The notes under the pieces are model-generated. The model made no database searches. It was not told where the DNA came from and saw only the letters and a program-made list of their open reading frames with translations. Of a DNA stretch of 39,946 bases, positions 32,841 through 39,946 are shown piece by piece. Made by a program: the position numbers and the translations under genes. The stretch lies in contig JAANBB010000376.1 in assembly GCA_014621425.1 (NCBI GenBank), positions 1 through 39,946 on the forward strand, given 5' to 3'. Each line of letters begins with the position of its first letter. Within the stretch, counting starts at the first letter, position 1. The DNA is from Cylindrodendrum hubeiense (Eukaryota > Ascomycota > Sordariomycetes > Hypocreales > Nectriaceae).

Positions 32841-35429
32841 GTGGAGGAGCACCGAGGAGTAGCAGTGGAGGTGGCTGAGGAATAAGCGGCTCCCAGTGGG
32901 CTCTAGGCATAGTACGGAAGGAGCGAGGAGGCAGTCGCTGGACGAAAGAGGAAGTAGGCCCTAGGCAAACGACTTGTGCCCGGTGCATCTCGCTGAAAGG
33001 GGAGATTCGACACATCAGACCATCCAGCAGTAAAAGACAACAGCAGAAAATTGCCCGCGTATCTGCATCCAGTCAAGTACCGGGCAAACACGGACGCAGT
33101 TGAGGAGGGACTCGCTGCGCACGTACGGTACTGGACAACTGCCATTGATGCCCCAGTACCAAGGACCCAGGCACAAACCAAACGACCCAAAGCCACATGT
33201 CAGGGCAACTGGCACTGCATTGACATCAACCTGACGTCTAGGCCGTTACCCGTCAGCCTCGGGCGGTGGGGGTAGACGCACCCGCAGGATCAGAGGAGCC
33301 GTCCCAGCAAGCGGCCAAGTAGAATCCGTCATAGGGCCGAGATGACATAACGACCGGCGGCCATGGGCTGAGGCGGTGAATACCGGGCATGCCTCAACAT
33401 CGTCACCATGGGTTTATGACGGTGCTTCAGGACAATGTTGGGACACAGATCGGCCTCGAATCTAACCGCGACCCCAGTCATCTGCAGTCTTTCGTGGATG
33501 GTGAGAGCCGCGGACTGGCCCCAACGTCCACAGTCCACAGTCCACCGTCGACTTCGCGTTCGCATTTCCACATTCTGCAGGCATCTGCGGCAACAGGCAA
33601 ACAAGGAAACAAGGAAACAGGGGGCGCATCGAGCCGGACCACGTCTGCCCTCCGCCTCACGCTCTGTGATGCGACGGAACTGCAAGTCGTTGCAGCGCGC
33701 GCCAGTGCCGGTGGTCGGTGGCCGGTGGCCGGTGAATGACGCCTGCATCGGAGGGTGGTAACTGCGAGCAATCGCAAAACATCCTGGCCAATAGTGAGGC
33801 GTCCTGGTCTGGCGGCATCAAGCCGTGGCATCTGACAGATCTGGACCTTTGCCCGTCAGGGCGCAGATTGATAGCTTGGCTCGGATTTGGGTGACACCAA
33901 CAGACATGTTGATTTCCCGTTATACAAACAGTCCTAGCCAGAAATGCTTTTAGTCGCCGATGAGAATGGGCGCGAGGACGAGCCCGGGCCCGAGCCGACC
34001 GGTCAGTTCATATGCGCCAAACAGATGATGTACCGTGCCGTCCCTCGCCTCGCCTCCGCCTCCTTCGCGCCGCTCCCTACTCCCTACTCCCTTCAGACTA
34101 TCTACCCGTGATCCAAATGGTGTGGGGNTNNGTGGGCACGGCGGCGCCGGGAGAGGGGGCAGAAAAAAACAAGTCTGCCGTTGATTGCAAAGGAAAACTA
34201 AGGAAAAAAAAGAAATCCCATCAAAACGAAGCTGCTGGGGTGACATGTCAGACGGGGGCCGGGGTTCGTCGTTGTCGAGCCGCACAAGCTCCCCGATTAC
34301 CAACGGGAAGAAGCAAAGAGGTCGGTCGTCTTTAGGTTTCCCCCCAGTGCGGCGTCACGATGAGGTGGCCTAGTTCCGGCTTCAAGGTTCACCCCGTCCA
34401 AGAGGCCCATAGGTTCGTGGAGTCTGGACCTCTGGACCCACGCCGGCTGGGCTCATGGCGACATCGAAAGACCGGTACGAGCATCAGGATGGGGCAGGAT
34501 TGACAATCAGAAGAGCCACGAGAGCGGTCGCTGGCAGAGTCAGACAACCTAGTGCCGGGGCCGACTTGGGTGCCGGGATGAGTCCGCCGTGATAGCCAGC
34601 ATTATCAGCTGTCAGTGAGAGAGCCGAGCCATAACTGAGATGACTACTACGATGTACCTGGAATGGAGGGTGGGCGTCCCAAGGGACCGTATATGCTCTG
34701 ATGGCAATCCCTACCATGCCGATCCAACGCACCGGCCTACCTGGTCAAAGTCCCCTACTTTCGTAAAAAAAAAATCCCATCACGGGCTGGGCAATTGCCC
34801 TGCAATTGCCCTGCAAAGGTGGATATTTGTCGTGGGCGGGACGGACCCAGGGCGCTTTACTGGGTACGGCAGGCATTGGGACGTTGGGATGCGCGGCATG
34901 GGATGCCGACATCGCATGGAGTCGTCAACATGTCATGGAAGGCGTGGAGAACTTGGGAGGAACATGGGAGACGACGGCTGAGGAGCCAGGGTGCAGTGCA
35001 GCGCAGTGCAGACCCGGACTGTCAGTCTGGCAGTTGGATCAGACCAAGATTTGGAGTGTTCGGGCGACGTGATTACATGGCGAGTGACCAAGTGCAACGC
35101 CGCCGTCGTCTCATCTCATGTGCTTTGTCCAGTTGACCACGACCGTACTCCGTACCTGGGACTGGGACGGTGATTGCGACTACGACTGCGGTCGGCACTC
35201 CTTCAATTCCACCTGTCTCGCCCACCACTCCTCCGTTCACCGAACGGCGAGCTCGACTGCCTCAAGTTGACATGCGTACACTACTCCGCAGACACCCACC
35301 ACCGCCACCACCCTGGCGCAACTGATGCTCCGCTCCCGCGACAACTTGGCTCTCAGTCTGCCGCCGACTTCTTATTCTGCCTCTCCCGTCCCCTTGTCAT
35401 GCCTTGGCTCTATCCCCCACCCCTAAAAT

Positions 35430-35480
35430 CCCTACAAACCCTACCGACCCTACCGACCCTACAGACCCTCCGGACCCTAC
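35430..35480 (+). repeat. 9-bp minisatellite (CCCTACCGA-type), 5.7 units
   Basis: Units in order are CCCTACAAA, CCCTACCGA, CCCTACCGA, CCCTACAGA, CCCTCCGGA and a partial CCCTAC. The array lies in the C/T-rich stretch upstream of the gene at 37181. One frame reads as a Thr-Leu-rich peptide within a 145-codon ORF that otherwise has no recognisable features. Confidence 0.85.
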
Positions 35481-35688
35481 AAGCTCTCGTTGATGGCCTG
35501 CCTCCTTTCCGACTTTCTGACTTTCTGACCTACCGACCGCCCTCGTCTGGTCAGTTTCGCAACATGGTGCGCACTGACGTATTACCGACCTACCCTCCTG
35601 GCCCAAGCTAACTAGCTTTAGGCACAGCACTCGGCATCGCTCCCGGAGCGTCTCTAAAAGTTTCGACCCCATCGCGCTTCTCTGCATT

Positions 35689-35769
35689 CTACACTACACA
35701 GTCTACACTACACCACGCTACACGCTACACACGCTACACACAACGCACACTACACACACTACACACACG
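35689..35769 (+). repeat. Imperfect CTACAC/ACAC low-complexity tract
   Basis: An 81-base run built from CTACAC, GCTACAC and ACACAC units, nearly free of G on the plus strand. It is probably microsatellite DNA in the upstream region of the small zinc-protein gene. Confidence 0.75.
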
Positions 35770-36916
35770 ACCCCCCATGCCCATGCCCAGACCCATGCCT
35801 CCCGGACAGCCCTTGACGGTCCCAAGCTCCTGGCTAACTGGCCGTCTCCACCCCCCGATCCTGGGCGGCTTCTGGGCTGCACCGAGAACCAGGACACGGG
35901 GCGCAAGAGCGGAGCCCTGCCATGCCATCCATGGACGGGCCTTTCCATGTTGCTCGCTCGACACCCTCAGGCTTTCCCATTCCCAGGTCTCCCAGGCTTT
36001 CCCAACCCTCACCTCACCTCACCTGTTCGTCATTGCCTTCCATTGATCCCGCGACCTCGACGGCTTGGCTTCGCCTCCGCCCATTGCATTCTTCGGCTTC
36101 GTTCCCCGTGGGCCGTGGCCGTAGCGCGATCAAACAACGAGCCAGGTACCCGTCCCCTGTGGGTACACCTCATGTATTAGCTGGGGTTGCCCGCTGCTGC
36201 TTGCTGCTTGCCAGAGCCGTCTACCTACCCCCCCTTCCCCCTCCCCTCCCCAAAGGGACCACAGGGCATCCTGTCCCGGCCCCGTCGAGACGGGGATTGG
36301 GGGCACATCTGGGACTCACGCCGACGGGCATTGCGACTGTGCAAACGGGAGATTTTACAACTGGCATGACGGCTCGTGGTCAGAAGGAGGGGCCACAATC
36401 CACGCCGCCCAGGTCCGTCCGCCCATCCACGTCCGGGCCCGCGCCGCAGGGTACATTATCGCCAACGTCCCCGGGTTTGTTGTAACAGCAAGAAACTCTA
36501 ACGCTCGACCTGCCTCGCTTTGTCTCCCGCTCTCAACCAACTAATCTACTTCGTTGGTTACTCTTCCGCCTCGTTTCTCTCCCGTCTTTGATATCCTGTC
36601 CTTGCTGTAGCCAGCCTCTGCCCCGCTTGCACCCCCCGTCCTCATCACGGCTCTCGTTTGGCATTGCATCACGGCCCCCGTCGACAAACGAACCTTCCAC
36701 GACTCGACACCTTCACCCATCTACCCCTCCCCCCTCAAACCATAAAAGCCTGAGCATCTGGCCATTCATTCCTCTTCTTCACTTCGCATCAATCCTCAGA
36801 CTTCTCTGGCTACTCTCAACTACCACCAACACTTGTCCACCAAACCCTCTTACACTTGGTTGTCTCTTGTGGATATCCACCAACCCCAAGCCTTCAACTT
36901 ACACCTCACTTCACCG

Positions 36917-37045
36917 GTAAGTCCCCCCATCTCCTGCACCACGCATGTGACGGCAGTCTGGTTGCCGAAAACGGCTTCCCCGGGCTCCTCTTACTCCGTG
37001 TGGGCAATTTCCTGTTATGCAAGGCTAACTCTGGTCCTCCCCAAG
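36917..37045 (+). other. Predicted 5'-leader intron of the 52-aa zinc protein gene
   Basis: A GTAAGT donor at 36917, a GCTAAC branch site at 37024-37029 and an acceptor AG at 37044-37045 outline a 129-nt intron typical of filamentous fungi. It precedes the ATG at 37181 by 135 nt. The upstream exon has no in-frame ATG after the stop at 36743-36745, so the intron is probably in the 5' UTR. Confidence 0.55.
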
Positions 37046-37180
37046 GAGCTTTTTTGTCCAATCGGGCTAAGTCCTGTTAAGGACTTGAAGATTACCGGTC
37101 CAGCAAGACCCCAAGCGAAGGAAGGAGCATCGACACCACCCAATTCAACCAGAACCTCCACCACCGTGGCTACCGACAAG

Positions 37181-37339
37181 ATGGCTAATGCGTGCGCGCA
37201 CTCGTTTCGGATGATCAAGTCGGACAGCACCTTGATCCAGTGGGTTTGCCAACATTGTCGATCTGGACCTCACTGGATGATCTTTGAGTGTACCTATTGC
37301 AAACTGCACCTGTGTCGAGTGTGCACGCAGGCTGCTTAA
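37181..37339 (+). CDS. Predicted 52-aa zinc-binding protein, C-x-H plus three CxxC pairs
   Basis: A 52-codon ORF starts in a good context (GACAAGATGG). The peptide begins MANACAHSFRMIKSD and has eight regularly spaced candidate ligands: Cys5 and His7, Cys23/Cys26, Cys37/Cys40 and Cys45/Cys48, i.e. C-x-H-x15-CxxC-x10-CxxC-x4-CxxC. That is enough for two zinc ions in a RING-, B-box- or rubredoxin-like knuckle arrangement. Between them lie the hydrophobic IQWVCQHC and HWMIFECTYCKLHLC stretches. There is no signal peptide or membrane segment. Upstream are a C/T-rich leader and a textbook intron, and an AATAAA at 37568 lies downstream. I believe similar short proteins are conserved in related fungi, but I cannot name a family or function. 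No ATG exists further upstream in frame, so the short form is the natural product. Such small ORFs are commonly omitted from annotations. Confidence 0.6.
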   Translation: MANACAHSFRMIKSDSTLIQWVCQHCRSGPHWMIFECTYCKLHLCRVCTQAA

Positions 37340-37450
37340 CCCTCCCGTGGAATCCCCGGCGGCAAGGCATGTGTCACTGGTGTCTGGCGTGGGGGAAGGG
37401 AAGGGAGGGGTGGGCGTGCGTGTGTGTGCGGATTGTGCGAGTGTCAGTGT

Positions 37451-37474
37451 AAGTGCAAGTGCAAGTGCAAGTGC
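37451..37474 (+). repeat. (AAGTGC)4 hexanucleotide repeat
   Basis: Four perfect AAGTGC units, preceded by GTGTCAGTGT and followed by GCGCGTGG. The tract lies 112 bases after the stop of the 52-aa zinc protein, probably in its 3' UTR. Confidence 0.9.
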
Positions 37475-37567
37475 GCGCGTGGGCCGTTCGTCCAGTTCCG
37501 TCTTCGCTCGCGTGTTCCCGAGCAGTGGACATGGCCTGACTGACATGGCACCAGACTCGCAACGGAC

Positions 37568-37573
37568 AATAAA
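37568..37573 (+). terminator. Candidate polyadenylation signal
   Basis: AATAAA within ACAATAAAAGAGATG, 229 bases after the stop codon at 37339. Position and sequence suit the 3' end of the small zinc-protein transcript; fungal signals are loose, so this is tentative. Confidence 0.35.
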
Positions 37574-38950
37574 AGAGATGCTCTGTTAGTCCCGGCGCAG
37601 GCGCAAAGGCAGACCGTCGCATCCGGAGCTTTGATTGCACATGGCAAGGCTACCTGGGACTTGGAGACGTGGTGCTGTACAAGGCAGCATCGGTGCACGC
37701 CCCTACCCCTTCGCAGATCCACGGGCTGCCGACAAGACTCTGTCCCCGTGGCCGTTGACTCTGGTGGCCGAGCTAGACGAAGCTGAGGCCAAGTCGACAG
37801 GTCTGAGGACTTACGCAACGTCGCCGATACCAGAGGAAAAGGGGCCGTCAAGCACTGCCATCGTCATCCGCGTCGGAGCGCAAGTGGAAGTGGAGAGCTG
37901 GCCAACGCTGGCAAGGACATTGGATGACTTACAGTTTTGGTGCTTTCCTTGAGGGTGTAGTGCCCTGCACGATCCACGTGGGAGGCTCCAGTCTCAACAA
38001 CCCGTTTTGGGAACTGTGCAGCACTAGCGACCCCCTGGAGCAGCCCACGACACCCAGGGCCAGCCCCTAGGACATGCCGAGAGGGTGGTCCAAGGGCTTC
38101 TTCAGGGCTTCTTCGGCGCTCGAAGAGGAGAGGCGCATGGAATTGGAACCCCTGGGTTGCTTGTCACCGTCACAGTCACCTCTCCACTACCAATCGCCAA
38201 TTGCCTGCCGATGGAGCCTAGACCTGGCTGGATGCTGAGGGCGGCTTGAGCCGACCAATCTGGGTTGTTTTCTTTCTTTTTCTTTCTAGGGTTCTCGGGT
38301 TTTTCTCTCCATCTCTCTCTCTTTGAGTTTTGGTCTCTTTTGGTGCGCACAAATGGGGGAGTTACTGACTTTGGGTTGTGTTCCGTTGGGCGGAATTCCT
38401 ACCCACATTTGCCTGGACCACGATGGAAAACACCGTTTCATCTTTTAGCATGTCTTTTTTGGGTTCATGGCGCATTAAAAAAGGGACGGCGGGTGTTGGG
38501 GCGGTTGGGCGCTCGAAATAGACTACGGTTTGAGATGGATTTTTTTTTTTTGGCTCGGGCCAAGCGGAACAAACAAAGAAGGAAGCGGAGCGGTGAAAGG
38601 GGTGGAAGGCTGAGCCTGTCGCCTAGAGCTTGCAAGCTGGAGGCGGAGGACGAAAGAAGCGGTGATGATAGGGAAGGATTTCTTTCTGGCCTCATTGCCG
38701 ACTGCTTTTGGTCTTTCGGGGTTTTGGTTGTCACTGTTCTGTTTCTGTACCTACATGCGGCGCTTACTGATGGCAGCGGGCTACCTACCTTACCTACCAT
38801 GTAACATGAACAAGGGATTGGATCCTTTACAAACTTTGAGCAAAACCGCGCACTGAAGAATGCAAATTGTGAGGCTGTGATTGGGGCGGCCACGGGCAAT
38901 AGGAACATGGGGACAGGTAAAAAGCGGAGGGACGGACTACTGAGGAGTGG

Positions 38951-39010
38951 ACTCGGTGGAGGAGTGGACGACTCAGTGGAGGATTGGACGACTCAGTGGA
39001 GGAGAGGGGG
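38951..39010 (+). repeat. 20-bp tandem repeat, three units
   Basis: Three consecutive 20-bp units: ACTCGGTGGAGGAGTGGACG, ACTCAGTGGAGGATTGGACG and ACTCAGTGGAGGAGAGGGGG. The first two differ at two positions; the third diverges in its last six bases. It is followed at 39032-39106 by imperfect CCTGCAGAGG/CTTGCAGAG repeats containing several PstI-like CTGCAG sites. Confidence 0.85.
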
Positions 39011-39384
39011 CCGGGCCAGAGCCATGAGGGAGGGTCCTGCAGAGGATCCTGCAGAGGGGTCTTGCACCGGACCTTGCAGGCGCCTTGCAGAGCGCCTTGC
39101 AGAGGTGGCAGCCAAACGGCGGATACATTGTCCAGGATGGACGATCGTCATGACTCGGAAAGTTTAAAAGGTTCATAAAGACAAGACAGGTGGATAAGAT
39201 AGGTGCCGCTTGCGGCTGATTGCTGGCCATGCTGCGCAATGGACCCCGGAGCGTGCCTTCCTGCAATCTCCTCTTGGCCGGTATTGTGCCGTGTGTTGTC
39301 GTCAACTCGACGCGGCCGAGGCTCGGTTGGACACGGACACCTGGCCGTTTGGGCTTGACAGTTTTCCTGGCCGTTGGGCCTGTT

Positions 39385-39429
39385 CGCTCTTTTCGCTCTC
39401 TGCGCTCTCTGCGCTCTCTGCGCTTTCTC
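39385..39429 (+). repeat. 9-bp minisatellite (CGCTCTCTG), five units
   Basis: Units are CGCTCTTTT, CGCTCTCTG three times, and CGCTTTCTC. It is the third array in this window with a 9-bp unit; the three unit sequences are unrelated. Confidence 0.9.
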
Positions 39430-39474
39430 GCGGCCGATTCCGCTGGCTGATGAATCTTGTCTCGGTCGACTGTA

Positions 39475-39619
39475 CATCCCACCACCTCCCACCTCCCACC
39501 TCCCACCACCTCCCACATCTCACATCCCACATCTCATATCCCACATCTCACATTCCCACACTACTACATCCCACATCCCACATTCTGCATCCTCCATCCC
39601 GCATGCCACATTACCCATG
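39475..39619 (+). repeat. Imperfect CATCCCA/CACCTCC tract
   Basis: About 145 bases made almost wholly of CATCCCA, CATCTCA and CACCTCC units, with very few G on the plus strand. It is a degenerate minisatellite in a stretch without a supported gene. Confidence 0.8.
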
Positions 39620-39946
39620 ATCCATTGACGCCCCCCATGCCAGTGCCGGGCTTGTTCTCTCAAACATCCTCCCCCTCCCCCCGCGGTCGCCTCGCTTGGC
39701 TGGTTGGTGTCGGCTTGGCGCTGTTCCCTTGTCTCTTGTTCGTTTCCCCGTCAGATCATATTCTTCTCTTTCGTCACAGCCGTGACAGCAATCTCATCCT
39801 TCACTCCTATGCCGTCATCCATCATATCTCGACTGGGGTGAAATACCCAGTAGGTGTGAATGTCCTAGTCTAGCCTCGTCTCGCCTTGTCTCGCGTCCGT
39901 TCCGCATCAAATCAGTTCACTTCCTTCAACCGACACCTCGCAGACA

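Larger units (their letters stand above)
29922..37180. other. 7.3 kb gene-poor region with leader/promoter of the small zinc protein
   Basis: No confident gene between VIP1 and 37181. Bases about 30000-33000 are rich in G on the plus strand (GGGGGCGTT, GGGTGACGGGGG). From about 35170 the plus strand becomes strongly C/T-rich (CTCGCCCACCACTCCTCC, CCCCCCTTCCCCCTCCCC). Numerous ORFs of 60-190 codons on both strands overlap and lack domains. Repeats at 32605-32640, 32768-32840, 35430-35480 and 35689-35769 are described separately or below. Ambiguous bases (N) occur at 34128 and 34130-34131. A long non-coding transcript or a very long 5' leader for the gene at 37181 is possible. Confidence 0.5.
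37340..39946. other. Gene-poor, repeat-rich right end of the window
   Basis: No supported gene in the last 2.6 kb. Bases 37340-37600 are probably the 3' UTR of the small zinc protein. The ORF at 38265-38804 starts in a T/C-run (TTTCTTTCTTTTTCTTTC) and its translation is low-complexity. The region is dense in short tandem repeats, listed separately at 37451, 38951, 39385 and 39475. Bases 39640-39946 are again C/T-rich and may be the promoter or leader of a gene starting beyond the window. Confidence 0.5.

Noticed and set aside
35430..35480. Telomere-like CCCTA repeats
   Set aside because: The unit is CCCTACCGA (9 bp), not CCCTAA, and it is internal and short.
35922..36485. 187-codon ORF on the plus strand
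   Set aside because: Pro/Arg/Ser-rich translation of a C/T-rich region with no domain; probably part of the upstream region of the small zinc-protein gene.
38265..38804. 179-codon ORF starting with a Phe-rich stretch
   Set aside because: It begins in a T/C microsatellite-like run and continues through Lys/Arg/Glu-rich purine tracts; no domain and no promoter pattern.

Overview
The window looks like nuclear DNA of a filamentous ascomycete (Pezizomycotina, probably a sordariomycete; order not determinable from sequence alone). Evidence: protein genes with short introns of 52-129 nt that use GTATGT/GTAAGT-like donors, CTAAC/CTGAC-like branch sites and YAG acceptors; pyrimidine-rich or CA-rich leaders before the ATGs; long gene-poor stretches full of low-complexity repeats; and proteins that match fungal families. 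All gene models were spliced by eye and checked for reading-frame continuity across every junction.

Layout. Bases 303-6483 hold three housekeeping or wall genes: a mitochondrial-type acetyl-CoA acetyltransferase (+), a CSN12/Thp1-like PCI protein (+) and, convergent to it, a GPI-anchored SUN-family (GH132) cell-wall protein (-). A 4.36 kb stretch with no convincing gene (6484-10842) carries several micro- and minisatellites. At 10843-11686 lies a small secreted cupin (+). Bases 11687-15373 form a visibly less GC-rich, gene-poor block. It contains one accessory gene (13877-14695, +), which I rebuild as two divergent WW repeats followed by a PD-(D/E)XK nuclease-like domain.

Bases 15374-29921 are a compact housekeeping cluster: mitochondrial elongation factor G2/MEF2 (-), divergent from the Golgi membrane protein TVP15 (+), which is convergent with the SSU-processome WD-repeat protein UTP21 (-), which is in turn divergent from the inositol pyrophosphate kinase/phosphatase VIP1/Asp1 (+). 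The last 10 kb (29922-39946) is almost gene-free and repeat-rich. The one credible gene there is a 52-codon ORF at 37181-37339 with an eight-ligand zinc-binding pattern and a 129-nt intron in its leader.

The housekeeping genes have unrelated jobs (acetyl-CoA metabolism, mRNA export/COP9-linked PCI biology, wall remodelling, mitochondrial ribosome recycling, Golgi trafficking, 18S rRNA processing, inositol pyrophosphate signalling). I see no biosynthetic cluster, CRISPR, rRNA, tRNA or intact transposon. The two most novel items are the WW-WW-PD-(D/E)XK gene and the miniature zinc protein.
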